Made by a program: the position numbers and the translations under genes. DNA of 64,000 nucleotides from Roseovarius faecimaris (lineage in GTDB: Bacteria > Pseudomonadota > Alphaproteobacteria > Rhodobacterales > Rhodobacteraceae). The stretch spans positions 2,300,501 through 2,364,500 of the forward strand of contig NZ_CP034348.1 in NCBI RefSeq assembly GCF_009762325.1. Reading direction: 5' to 3'. Positions 1 to 8,243 of this stretch are shown here, in pieces (the stretch's first letter is position 1; every line of letters begins with the position of its first letter). Below the pieces are notes generated by a model, which was given only the letters and a program-made list of their open reading frames with translations, searched no databases and was not told the origin of the DNA.

Positions 1-672
1 CGGTTCGTTGCGCTTGCCGCGATGCGGTGGCGGCGCGAGATAGGGCGCGTCGGTTTCCACCAGAATGCGGTCAACGGGTGCGGCGCTGAAAATCTCGCGC
101 AGATCGGTCGAGCGCGGGAAGGCGGCAATGCCCGACATTGACAGGTAAAACCCGAGATCAAGCGCAGCTGTGGCGAGGGCCGCGGAGGACGAAAAGCAAT
201 GCATGACGCAGGTATAGGCCCCGGCGCGGTATTCCTCGGTCAGGATGCGGGCCATGTCGTCATCGGCGTCGCGGGCATGGATGATCAGCGGCAGGCCGGT
301 CTGGCGTGCGGCCTCGATATGCAGGCGCAGGCTCTCCTGCTGCACGGCGGCACTTTCGGAGGTGTAGTGATAATCAAGCCCGGTCTCACCGATGCCCACG
401 AACTTCGGATGCTGCGCCAGTTGGATCAGCTCGTCCACCGTCGCCATCGGCTCTTCGGCCACGCTCATCGGGTGGGTGCCTGCGGCGTAGAAGACGGGCG
501 CATGCGCCTCGGCAATGGCGCGCACCGCGGGTTCATTGCGCAGCCGCGTGCAGATCGTGACCATGCGGGTCACCCCTGCCTCGACGGCGCGGGCGACAAC
601 GGCGGCGCGCTCTTGCTCGAAATCGGGGAAGTCGAGGTGGCAATGGCTGTCGGTGATCTCTGGGCGTGTCAT
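1..672 (-). CDS. tatD: TatD family metal-dependent hydrolase (3' end cut by window edge)
   Basis: Reading the minus strand from ATG at 672 gives 224 codons still open at base 1, so the last roughly 40 residues of a usual ~265-residue TatD/YcfH protein lie outside the window. The metal-site motifs of this TIM-barrel DNase family are present in order: SHCHLDF near the N-terminus, GIGETGLDYH, IIHARDA, MHCFS and ETDAPYLAP. Family members are metal-dependent 3'-5' exonucleases or deoxyribonucleases in the cytosol. It starts 20 bases after the holB stop, as the last visible gene of the tmk-holB operon. The tmk-holB-tatD order is common in alphaproteobacteria. The exact substrate is not deducible. 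Confidence 0.93.
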   Translation of the reverse strand, partial: MTRPEITDSHCHLDFPDFEQERAAVVARAVEAGVTRMVTICTRLRNEPAVRAIAEAHAPVFYAAGTHPMSVAEEPMATVDELIQLAQHPKFVGIGETGLDYHYTSESAAVQQESLRLHIEAARQTGLPLIIHARDADDDMARILTEEYRAGAYTCVMHCFSSSAALATAALDLGFYLSMSGIAAFPRSTDLREIFSAAPVDRILVETDAPYLAPPPHRGKRNEP

Positions 673-691
673 GGGTGTCCCTGGCCGCCCC

Positions 692-1840
692 TCAGCGGAC
701 GGCGGTCGATTGCATCTGGAACACCATATCTAAGACGAGCGCGGCAGGGTCAAGGTTCACCGCGCGGCCCTGACGCGCACGGGCGGTGATCTGTTGCGCA
801 AGATCAGCCCATTTCCGGGCCGTATGCGCATCGGGTGCCAGCCGGGCAAAGGTGGCGGCCTCGCCGGGGGCGGCTTCGACGGCGGGCGGGGTGCCGGTGG
901 CCCCGCTGCGGGCCAGCCGGGCCAGCGCGAGATCGGTGAGGGTAAAGAGAAGGTCGGGCATCTCCCCTGCCCCGCGGGCCGAGACCGCGTCAGCCAGTTT
1001 CAGCGCGCGCGGGCGGTCGAGCCGCGGCAGGGAGGCGAGGATGGCCAGAAGCTCCTGGTAGAGCGCGAGCCCGCCCTGATGCGTCAGGCGCAGGGCGTTG
1101 CCGACCGACCCCGCCGCCAGTTCAGCGAGCGCATCGGGCAGCGCATCCCCGACACCGGCCTGCACGAGCGCCGCGTTGAGGTCAGGCGGGGACAACGGCG
1201 CAAGCCGCAAGGCGCGGCAACGGGAGCGGATGGTGGGCAAAAGCCGCGCGGGCTGATGCGAGACCAGGAGCAGCGTGGTGCGCTCGGGCGGTTCCTCCAG
1301 CATTTTCAGCAATGCGTTGGCGGCGGCGGTGTTCATCTCGTCGGCGGCATCGACGATCACCACCCGGCGACCGGCATCGACGGCGCTGAGATGGATGAAC
1401 CGGGCAAGCTCGCGGATTTCATCGACGCGGATGAAAGCCGAGAACTTGCCCTCTTCGAAATTCTTCTGACGGTCCCGTTCGGTGGTGCCCGCCCCGCCCC
1501 GGCGCAGCAGGTGCAGCCCCGGGTCGGAACCTGCCGCGATCCGGCGCGCGACGGGATGATCGGGCGAGATATCGAGCGATGTGGGCCGAGGCGGCGCATC
1601 GCCAAAGAGCCCGCCCTCCTGCGCCTCGGGCGTGGCCAGAAGGAAGCGCGCGATGCGCCAGGCCAGCGTCGCCTTGCCCACGCCGCGCGGCCCGGTGAGC
1701 AGCCAGCCATGATGCAACCGGCCTGTGTTATAGGCGTCGAGAAAGGCGGCCTGTGCCGCATCCTGTCCGTAAAGCTGCAGAGTTTCGCGCGGGTGCGGCG
1801 CGCCCTCGACGCGGTCCGGCTCGGGCGCGGTGTCGCTCAT
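692..1840 (-). CDS. holB: DNA polymerase III subunit delta' (clamp loader)
   Basis: The 382-residue protein carries an AAA+ ATPase fold with a Walker A-like GPRGVGKAT near residue 50 and the sensor region NALLKMLEEPPERT, typical of clamp-loader delta' subunits. The product works in the DnaX-delta-delta' complex that loads the beta clamp on primed DNA. Its start overlaps the tmk stop by 4 bases (ATGA), a sign of translational coupling. Many delta' proteins have a degenerate Walker A; this one looks nearly intact (GxxGxGKA instead of GKT/S). The tmk-holB arrangement supports the assignment. Confidence 0.95.
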   Translation of the reverse strand: MSDTAPEPDRVEGAPHPRETLQLYGQDAAQAAFLDAYNTGRLHHGWLLTGPRGVGKATLAWRIARFLLATPEAQEGGLFGDAPPRPTSLDISPDHPVARRIAAGSDPGLHLLRRGGAGTTERDRQKNFEEGKFSAFIRVDEIRELARFIHLSAVDAGRRVVIVDAADEMNTAAANALLKMLEEPPERTTLLLVSHQPARLLPTIRSRCRALRLAPLSPPDLNAALVQAGVGDALPDALAELAAGSVGNALRLTHQGGLALYQELLAILASLPRLDRPRALKLADAVSARGAGEMPDLLFTLTDLALARLARSGATGTPPAVEAAPGEAATFARLAPDAHTARKWADLAQQITARARQGRAVNLDPAALVLDMVFQMQSTAVR

Positions 1841-2463
1841 CCCAGCCGCCCCGCGACCACGGCCTGCACCGCCTCGGCCACGTCCTCGACCGGCTGCGCG
1901 CCGTCGATCACGGCAATCCGGTCCGGAAACTCCTTCGCCAGCGCCAGAAAGCCCGCGCGCATCCGCGCCTGCAGGCCGGAGCCGAAGCTTTCGAAACGCT
2001 CTTCGCCGGTGCCGCGCGACAGGGCGCGGCCAAGGCCCAGTTCGGGGTCCATGTCGATCAGCAGGGTCAGGTCCGGCTCGTGCCCGATCATCAGATCATG
2101 CAGCGCGTCCACCTTGGCACGCATGTCGCCGCTGCGCAGGCCCTGATACATGCGGGTCGAGTCCGCGAAGCGGTCACAAATCACCACCTGCCCAGCGGCC
2201 AGCGCGGGCCGGATGGTGCGCTCCAGATGATCGCGGCGGGCGGCGGCGAACAGCAAAAGCTCGGTCTCGGCGGACCAGCGGTCGGGCTCGCCTTCGAGCA
2301 CCAGCTTGCGGATTTCCTCGGCCCCGGGGCTGCCGCCCGGCTCACGGGTGAGGATCACATCACGCCCCTGCCCCTCCAGCCAGTCGGCCAGAAGCCGCGC
2401 CTGGGTGGATTTGCCCGAGCCGTCGATCCCCTCAAAGCTGATAAACACGCCGCCTGCGGTCAA
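1837..2463 (-). CDS. tmk: Thymidylate kinase
   Basis: The 208-residue protein is normal length for dTMP kinase, which makes dTDP from dTMP in the cytosol. It begins with FISFEGIDGSGKSTQ, the P-loop with the family's EGIDG signature. LTREPGG follows (the TREPGG substrate-binding motif), then CDRFADST, the DR(Y/F) base-contact motif. It overlaps the genes on both sides by 4 bases (carboxypeptidase upstream, holB downstream), so the block is almost certainly one transcript. Confidence 0.97.
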   Translation of the reverse strand: MTAGGVFISFEGIDGSGKSTQARLLADWLEGQGRDVILTREPGGSPGAEEIRKLVLEGEPDRWSAETELLLFAAARRDHLERTIRPALAAGQVVICDRFADSTRMYQGLRSGDMRAKVDALHDLMIGHEPDLTLLIDMDPELGLGRALSRGTGEERFESFGSGLQARMRAGFLALAKEFPDRIAVIDGAQPVEDVAEAVQAVVAGRLG

Positions 2464-3626
2464 AGCGCGCCCTCGGGCCCCTGTTGCAGCCGGGTCAGAA
2501 GCAGTTGGGACACGGTCCTGATGCGGGGCATGAAGCCGCCTTTGAGCACATCCTCCATCGCCACCAGCGGCACGCGGGTCTCGGGCAGTCCCTCGGGAGA
2601 GAACACAAGCTCGCCCACAGTATCGCCCTTCATCACAGGCGCGCGCAGCGGGCCGGTATAGATCACCTCACCCTTGATGCCGCCCGAGGCCAGCACCGGA
2701 ATGAGCGAGCTGACATCCTTGTCCACGGTCAGGCCCACGCTTTCGGCATCGCCCATCCAGACCCTGGCGCGCGCCACCTCGGTGCCCGAGCGTACCAGCT
2801 CTTTCTGGGTGAACTGGCGGAAGGCCCAGTTGACGATCGCCTCGGCCTCCTGCGCGCGGGCCTGGGCGGTGTCGAGCCCGGAGATCACGAAGACCACCCG
2901 CCGGTCGCCCTGCAGGGCCGATCCGACAAGGCCAAAGCCCGCCTCCTGGGTGTGGCCGGTCTTGAGCCCGTCGGCGCCGATCCCCAGTTTCAGCAGGGGA
3001 TTGCGGTTCTGGGTGTTTTGCGGCGCGCGACCATCGAACTTGAACTCGGTCTCGGCGAACATCGGGTAATATTGCGGGAAATCCTCGATCAGGTGCCGCG
3101 CCAGCAGCGCCAGGTCACGCATCGACATCCGGTGCCCGGCGGCAGGCCAGCCCGAAGCGTTCACGAAGGTCGAGTTTGTCATGCCCATCTGTTGCGCGCG
3201 CTGGGTCATGTAACGGGCGAAACCGGCCTCGGTCCCGTCGGGGCTGAGCGCCTCGGCGATCACGACACAGGCGTCGTTGCCGCTGAGCACGATGATCCCG
3301 CGAATGAGATCCTCGACGGTCACCCGGTCGGTGGTGTCGAGAAACATGGTGGAGCCGCCAAAGCTCATCGCGTGTTTCGAGACCGGCAGTTTCTCGGCCA
3401 TGGAAAGGCGCCCGTCGCGAATGGCCTCGAAGGCCACATAGAGCGTCATCAGCTTGGACATGGATGCAGGCGGAAGCGGCACATCGGCATTCTTCTGCAT
3501 CAGGACGGTGCCTGTGGTCACATCCATCACGAAGGCCGATTTGGCCCGTGTCTCGAAGGCGTCAGCAGCCCCGGTCAGGCCACAAAGCGCCAGAACGAGG
3601 GTCAGAAGGGGCAGCAGTCGGGTCAT
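2460..3626 (-). CDS. D-alanyl-D-alanine carboxypeptidase (low-molecular-weight PBP)
   Basis: The 388-residue protein has a signal peptide (about residues 1-23, ending in a small-residue ADA site). The three serine-peptidase S11 motifs are present: SMSK at residues 55-58 (catalytic Ser and Lys), SGN in VLSGNDACV, and KTG in LKTGHT. The C-terminal part matches the beta-sandwich domain that places DacA/DacC enzymes at the membrane. It removes the terminal D-Ala of peptidoglycan pentapeptides in the periplasm. It lies 11 bases after the SPOR-lipoprotein gene and overlaps tmk by 4 bases. Whether it corresponds to DacA, DacC or DacF cannot be told from sequence alone. Confidence 0.93.
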   Translation of the reverse strand: MTRLLPLLTLVLALCGLTGAADAFETRAKSAFVMDVTTGTVLMQKNADVPLPPASMSKLMTLYVAFEAIRDGRLSMAEKLPVSKHAMSFGGSTMFLDTTDRVTVEDLIRGIIVLSGNDACVVIAEALSPDGTEAGFARYMTQRAQQMGMTNSTFVNASGWPAAGHRMSMRDLALLARHLIEDFPQYYPMFAETEFKFDGRAPQNTQNRNPLLKLGIGADGLKTGHTQEAGFGLVGSALQGDRRVVFVISGLDTAQARAQEAEAIVNWAFRQFTQKELVRSGTEVARARVWMGDAESVGLTVDKDVSSLIPVLASGGIKGEVIYTGPLRAPVMKGDTVGELVFSPEGLPETRVPLVAMEDVLKGGFMPRIRTVSQLLLTRLQQGPEGAL

Positions 3627-3637
3627 GTCATCCTGGG

Positions 3638-4528
3638 TCAGTTGGTCACGGGATAGGCATCGTCAAAGCCGATCCCCTTGATTTTCTTGAGCAGGGCCGA
3701 GCGTTCGGCACTGTTGGCGGCGGGGCCCACGATCACGCGCCAGAAGGTCTTGCCCGAGGCGGACTGTTCCTTGACGGTGGGCACCATGCCGGCCTGACGC
3801 ATGGCGGTCGCGGTATTGTTGGCATTCTGCTCGATCGAGAAGATGCCGATCTGGATATAGGGTTTGGACAGTGAAGAGGTCTGCGGCTTGGGCGCGGGCG
3901 TGGGTGCAGAAGCGGGTGCCGCGGCGGCAGTGGCGGTGGCGGCTTCGGCCTCGTCAATCGCGGCGGCGGCCCCGGCCACGGGATCGAGAGCTGTGGCCTC
4001 GATCGAGTCCGGCGCGGCCAGCTCTTCGGTCATGGCCTCATCGGCGCCGGTGTCTTCGGGGGCCGTCTCCCGGCGCAGCGCGGTGACCTGAAGCTGCGCG
4101 GGCGCCCCGGCAAGCATCCCGAGCGCCGCGGCGGCATCGGAGGACACCTGCAGGATCGGGCCCGGATTCTCGCGCTCCCGGCGGAACAGCGCGCCGATGA
4201 CGAACTTGTTGTTGGCCTGGTTGCGGATGATCACACGCTCGGGCTCACCCACCTCAGGATGCGCCACCCAGACACCGCCAAGCGAGGGACGGCCATCCCA
4301 GAGCCCGCTGTCGGTGACCTGAAACACCTCGGGCGCCTCGACATCGCGCTCGACAAGACGCGTGGCTTTGGCGGTGGCGGTGGCTTCTGTGCCCGCCTCG
4401 GCCTGCGGCTTGGGCTGGAACAGATTGAACTGCTGGACCTCTTCACAGCTAGCGAGCGCCGCCAGACTGATCATAGAAATCATGAGTTTGCGCTGCCCGC
4501 TCCCAACGCCTGTCCGAAGAAGTGTCAT
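3638..4528 (-). CDS. SPOR-domain lipoprotein
   Basis: The 296-residue protein has an N-terminal lipobox (LASC, Cys near residue 28), so it is predicted to be lipid-anchored. A long Ala/Pro/Glu/Thr-rich linker fills the middle (about residues 150-215). The last ~75 residues form a SPOR domain (YIQIGIFSIEQNA...FWRVIVGPAA), a fold that binds denuded glycan strands at the septum. It heads the operon with the carboxypeptidase, which fits a cell-wall or division role. Rare-lipoprotein-A features were not seen. An upstream Met (4528) is used; an internal Met nearer the lipobox is also possible. Confidence 0.85.
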   Translation of the reverse strand: MTLLRTGVGSGQRKLMISMISLAALASCEEVQQFNLFQPKPQAEAGTEATATAKATRLVERDVEAPEVFQVTDSGLWDGRPSLGGVWVAHPEVGEPERVIIRNQANNKFVIGALFRRERENPGPILQVSSDAAAALGMLAGAPAQLQVTALRRETAPEDTGADEAMTEELAAPDSIEATALDPVAGAAAAIDEAEAATATAAAAPASAPTPAPKPQTSSLSKPYIQIGIFSIEQNANNTATAMRQAGMVPTVKEQSASGKTFWRVIVGPAANSAERSALLKKIKGIGFDDAYPVTN

Positions 4529-4744
4529 GCCTTGCCCCTTGCCTGAGACCGCACCTTTCCGGCGCGGCGTCCCGGTTTATCCGGTTTTGCTGCTTCGTCA
4601 CGCGGGCGAGCCCGCATCGGCAGTCTAGCGGCACTTGTCGGTCAAGAAAAGAGTCTGCTGCGTTTTCGGCGGATTTCCCCAAGCTGCAAACTCCTTCATT
4701 CGGTGCTTTCAGAATCGCGCTGGCCCGATTACTCAGGGCACGCC

Positions 4745-4834
4745 GGAGGAGTGGCAGAGTGGTCGAATGCACCGGTCTTGAAAACCGGCGTAGGTGAAAG
4801 TCTACCGTGGGTTCGAATCCCACCTCCTCCGCCA
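4745..4834 (+). tRNA. tRNA-Ser (anticodon UGA)
   Basis: A complete class II tRNA. The acceptor strand GGAGGAG (4745-4751) pairs with CTCCTCC (4824-4830). The anticodon loop CTTGAAA places TGA at 4779-4781. A long variable arm and the T-loop GTTCGAATC are visible. A discriminator G at 4831 is followed by an encoded CCA (4832-4834). Confidence 0.97.
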
Positions 4835-4894
4835 CGCTGCCTTTCCAGGTCTTTCCCATCTCCGGTCATTGCCCGGCGCGCGCGGTGTGCGCCG

Positions 4895-5773
4895 TCAGAC
4901 TGAGGTGTATATGAGCTGCGCCAGTTGATGCGCGTTTTCGCTTGCCCCCTGCCGGAGCAGGATGTGATAGCCGAAATGCGTATCGGTGCTCTCGGCCAGG
5001 GGGCGCACGAGGCTGCCGTCGCGCAGGGCGGCTTCGACCAGGTGGTCCCAGCCCAGCGCCACCCCAAGCCCCGCGCGCGCCGCGTCAAGCAGCGCCATGT
5101 ATGAGTTCGTGCGCATGAGGATACGCGCCGCCGACGGGTCGAGGCCCGTCTCGGTCATCCATATCCCCCAGTTCATCCAGTTCCAGTGCATGTAGTCGAG
5201 ATCGATGAGATCGGCGCGCAGAAGGTCATCGGGTGTGCTGATCGGGCGGCGGGCCAGGTAATCCGGCGCGCAGACCGGGTAAATCTCGTCGGCAAAGAGC
5301 GGGCGGGCGACGAAGCCGGGCCAGTTGCCATCGCCATGCATCACGGCAACATCGGCGCTGAGCACCTCCTGCTCCTGATCGCTGGCGATGAGGTCGATTG
5401 CAAAGGGGGTTTCCTGCGTCAGCAGCGGGGCGAGGCGCGGCAACAGCCAGAGCTGAGCGATCGAGGTGTCACAGCCAAGCCGCAGGAACGGGCGTGTATC
5501 GCGCTGGCGCAGGCTCTGGGTGGCCGAGGTGAGGTGCTGGAGCGCGACCTTGACCCCGTTGAGCAGTTCACGGCCCTGCGCGGTCAGCACGATGGCGCGG
5601 TGTTCGCGGTCGAACAGCGGGATGTCGAGCAGGCTCTCCAGTTTGCGCACCCGCTGACTGACCGCCGACTGGGTGACCGACAGCTCCTCGGCGGCGCGGG
5701 TGAAACTGCCGAGCCGTGCCGAGGCCTCGAAAGGCACGAGCAGATCGAGCGGAGGAAGGTGATGGCTTTTCAT
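4895..5773 (-). CDS. LysR-family transcriptional regulator (GcvA-like)
   Basis: About 292 residues from ATG 5773; a GTG three codons upstream is possible. The N-terminal winged helix-turn-helix is typical (SFTRAAEELSVTQSAVSQRVRKLE), followed by a periplasmic-binding-protein-like effector domain. The sequence style (PPLDLLVPFEASARLGSFTRAA) is that of GcvA/AmpR-like LysR proteins. It is transcribed away from the Rieske oxygenase operon with a T-N11-A dyad between them, the classic layout of a LysR regulator acting on its divergent neighbour. The effector is unknown; a substrate of the oxygenase is the natural guess. Confidence 0.9.
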   Translation of the reverse strand: MKSHHLPPLDLLVPFEASARLGSFTRAAEELSVTQSAVSQRVRKLESLLDIPLFDREHRAIVLTAQGRELLNGVKVALQHLTSATQSLRQRDTRPFLRLGCDTSIAQLWLLPRLAPLLTQETPFAIDLIASDQEQEVLSADVAVMHGDGNWPGFVARPLFADEIYPVCAPDYLARRPISTPDDLLRADLIDLDYMHWNWMNWGIWMTETGLDPSAARILMRTNSYMALLDAARAGLGVALGWDHLVEAALRDGSLVRPLAESTDTHFGYHILLRQGASENAHQLAQLIYTSV

Positions 5774-5824
5774 TAGCAACACTTATGCAAATGGCGAAGA
5801 AACGAGCGTTTGTCACGGTCACTC

Positions 5825-5839
5825 ATTATCTTGTCTAAT
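5825..5839. promoter_or_regulatory. Candidate LysR-type operator
   Basis: ATTA-N7-TAAT forms an imperfect dyad containing T-N11-A (T at 5826, A at 5838). It sits between the divergent LysR gene and the Rieske oxygenase gene, about 40 bases before the oxygenase start. LysR proteins typically bind T-N11-A sites. The assignment is by motif and position only. Confidence 0.45.
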
Positions 5840-5877
5840 GTCAAGCAAGAGAATCCCCAGCCCGACAGGAGGACATG

Positions 5878-7029
5878 ATGACCTTACCTATCCTGAACCT
5901 GATGCCCGGTGACGCGCCGTTCCGCGCCGACCCGTCCGACAGTTACACCCTGCCCGCGCGTTTCTATCATGACGCGGAGATCTGGGAGCATGAGAAGGCG
6001 GCGATTTTCGCGCAAAGCTGGTATTATGCGGGCCATGTGAGCCAGGTGGCGCAGTCGGGCGAGTTCCTGACGGTGAAAATCCACGAGCAGAACATCTTTG
6101 TCGCGCGCACGCGCCAGGGCGATCTGAAGGCGTTCTACAATGTCTGCCCGCACCGGGGGCATGAACTGGTCTCGGGCACGGGCCGCAAGAACGTGATCAC
6201 CTGCCCCTATCACGCCTGGGCCTTCGATTTTGACGGCACGCTGAAATCGGCGCGCAACACCGAGACAGTGAAGGGGTTTGACCGCAGCCAGTTTTCGCTC
6301 AAGGAAGTGCGGGTCGAGGTGTTCTGTGGCCTCGTGCTGGTCAATCTTGACCCCAATGCCACGCCCTTTGCCGAGCAGATGGGCGATCTGGAGAAAGAAA
6401 TCCGGGCCTATGTGCCGTCGGTCGATGACCTGCAATTCGCCCAGCGCGACACCTATGAGGTTGAAGCCAACTGGAAGGTGCTGATCGACAATTTCCTTGA
6501 ATGCTATCACTGCGCGCCCGCGCATAAGGATTTTGTCGATCTGGTCGATATGAATTCCTATCGCACGATCACCTGCGGGCTCTATTCCAGCCAATGCGCC
6601 GGCAAGCCGCGCACCACCAATGCCCGCGCCTACAAGTTCGAGGCGGGCGATGTTGATTTCGGCTATGCCGGTTGGTTCGTCTGGCCAAACTTCACGATCT
6701 GGGCCTATCCGGGCGAAGCGAACCTGAGTGTCTTGCAGATGAACCCGACAGCGCCCGAGAAATGCGTCGAGTTCCAGGACTGGTTCGTGAAGGACGGCAA
6801 GGTGACGGATCAGCTGCGCGATGCGATCAACTATCAGATCGAGGTGCTTCAGCCCGAGGATATCGGCCTGTGCGAAAGCGTACAGAAGGGGCTGAAATCG
6901 AGCGGCTACAATCAGGGTCGGTTTGTTGTGGACGCAGGCAAGACCGAACTGAGCGAACATGCGGTGCACCATTTCCAGCATCTCGTGGCGCAGGCGCTTG
7001 GCGCGAAACTTGACCCCGAGGAGGTATAA
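5878..7029 (+). CDS. Rieske non-haem iron oxygenase, alpha subunit (quaternary-amine demethylase-like)
   Basis: About 383 residues. The Rieske [2Fe-2S] ligands are seen as CPH in NVCPHRGHE and CPYHAW. The mononuclear iron region is DNFLECYHCAPAHKD. This is the SRPBCC/GbcA-choline monooxygenase style of alpha subunit, which oxidatively removes an N-methyl group or hydroxylates a small amine. AGGAGG at 5867-5872 fits the second ATG (5878) better than the first (5875). No reductase gene lies nearby, so electrons must come from elsewhere. The next gene, a GcvT-like protein, starts 4 bases after the stop, which suggests formaldehyde from demethylation is passed to tetrahydrofolate. The substrate is not identifiable here. 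Confidence 0.88.
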   Translation: MTLPILNLMPGDAPFRADPSDSYTLPARFYHDAEIWEHEKAAIFAQSWYYAGHVSQVAQSGEFLTVKIHEQNIFVARTRQGDLKAFYNVCPHRGHELVSGTGRKNVITCPYHAWAFDFDGTLKSARNTETVKGFDRSQFSLKEVRVEVFCGLVLVNLDPNATPFAEQMGDLEKEIRAYVPSVDDLQFAQRDTYEVEANWKVLIDNFLECYHCAPAHKDFVDLVDMNSYRTITCGLYSSQCAGKPRTTNARAYKFEAGDVDFGYAGWFVWPNFTIWAYPGEANLSVLQMNPTAPEKCVEFQDWFVKDGKVTDQLRDAINYQIEVLQPEDIGLCESVQKGLKSSGYNQGRFVVDAGKTELSEHAVHHFQHLVAQALGAKLDPEEV

Positions 7030-7033
7030 ACAG

Positions 7034-8221
7034 ATGCAATCGAGCGATGGAAAGACCCGCGACCTGATCACCTCCCGGCCCGGCGCGGGGTGGGATCACA
7101 ACATGAACCGGCATGTCTATCATGACCTGGAGGCCAAGCACGGGCCGCATTACACGGTCTATAACCGGCGGTTCATGTGCGTCTATATGGACGATCTGCC
7201 GACCGATGAGGGGTATTGGCTGCTGCGCCAGAAGGCGGCGTGCCTGCATACCGGCGAGTGGCCGATCGAGTTCAGAGGCCCTGACGCGGCCAAGCTGATG
7301 GACCTTTTGTTCGTCAACAATTGCGCAAAGGTGCGCCCCGGGCGCTGTGGCTATGGGATTGCCTGCTTTGACGATGGCGGCCTGCTGGTCGACGGGGTGT
7401 TCCTGCGGCTGGCCGAGGACCGGTTCTGGTATGTGCAGGCCGATGGCGATTTCATCAACTGGGCGCGGGCGCATGCCAAGGACATGGATGTGACCATCAC
7501 CGGCACGGACGTGAACGTGAGCCAGATCCAGGGGCCCAATGCGATGGCCATTCTGGAGGCGGCCGCGGCAGGCGGGATGCCCCAGCCCTTCGGCTATTTC
7601 GGGGCGGCGCAGGTGGATTTCGGCGGGCAAAAGGTCTGGATCACGCGCACCGGCTATACCAATGAGCTGGGCTGGGAGTTCTACACCGAGCCGCATCACG
7701 ATCCCACAGCGCTCTGGGCGCATCTGGAGGCGGCGGGGGCCGAACATGGCCTGCGGCTTTTCGGGCTGGATTCGATGAATATCCGGCGGATCGAGGCGGG
7801 CATTCTGAATGCGGGCTCGGATTTCGACGAGACCACGACACCCTTTGACGTGCGACTGGGCCGGTTCGTGGATTTCGACAAGCCGGAGTTCATCGGCAAG
7901 GAGGCGCTGGAAAACGCGGCGCGAGAGCCGCGCCTGCACGGGCTCAGGGTCGAAGGCGGTGAGCCGCGGATCGGCGGCAGCGTCCGGATTGGCGAGCAGA
8001 CGGTGGGCAGGATCACGGCCGCCGCGCACTCCCCTTTCCTGCAATGCGGCATCGGGTACGCGCTAATGCAGAGCGCGGCGCATGGGCCGGGCACTGAGGT
8101 GATGGTCGAGACCCGCGACGGGACATTCCTGCCCGGGCAGTTGAACGATCTGCCCTTCTATGACCAGAATGCGGAGATCCCGCGCGGCAAGAAGGTGGAC
8201 ATCCCCGAACGGCCCGCATGA
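7034..8221 (+). CDS. GcvT-family aminomethyltransferase-like protein
   Basis: The 395-residue protein reads from ATG 7034, preceded by GAGGAGG at the end of the oxygenase gene. It has the T-protein fold signatures: VSQIQGPNAM, TRTGYTNELGWEFY, a substrate-side LFGLDSMNIRRIEAGI, and a C-terminal barrel (FIGKEALE). Relatives transfer one-carbon units to or from tetrahydrofolate (glycine cleavage T-protein, C-terminal domain of dimethylglycine/sarcosine dehydrogenases, DMSP demethylase). Glycine-cleavage gcvH/gcvP genes are absent and it is tied to a Rieske demethylase, so it is more likely a catabolic one-carbon acceptor enzyme than true GcvT. Confidence 0.85.
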   Translation: MQSSDGKTRDLITSRPGAGWDHNMNRHVYHDLEAKHGPHYTVYNRRFMCVYMDDLPTDEGYWLLRQKAACLHTGEWPIEFRGPDAAKLMDLLFVNNCAKVRPGRCGYGIACFDDGGLLVDGVFLRLAEDRFWYVQADGDFINWARAHAKDMDVTITGTDVNVSQIQGPNAMAILEAAAAGGMPQPFGYFGAAQVDFGGQKVWITRTGYTNELGWEFYTEPHHDPTALWAHLEAAGAEHGLRLFGLDSMNIRRIEAGILNAGSDFDETTTPFDVRLGRFVDFDKPEFIGKEALENAAREPRLHGLRVEGGEPRIGGSVRIGEQTVGRITAAAHSPFLQCGIGYALMQSAAHGPGTEVMVETRDGTFLPGQLNDLPFYDQNAEIPRGKKVDIPERPA

Positions 8222-8243
8222 TGTAACCAGAAGGACAGTCCCC

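Noticed and set aside
4449..4859. A 136-codon minus-strand frame covering tRNA-Ser and the SPOR-gene upstream region
   Set aside because: It contains the antisense translation of a tRNA (EEVGFEPTVDFHLRR type), a classic false ORF.
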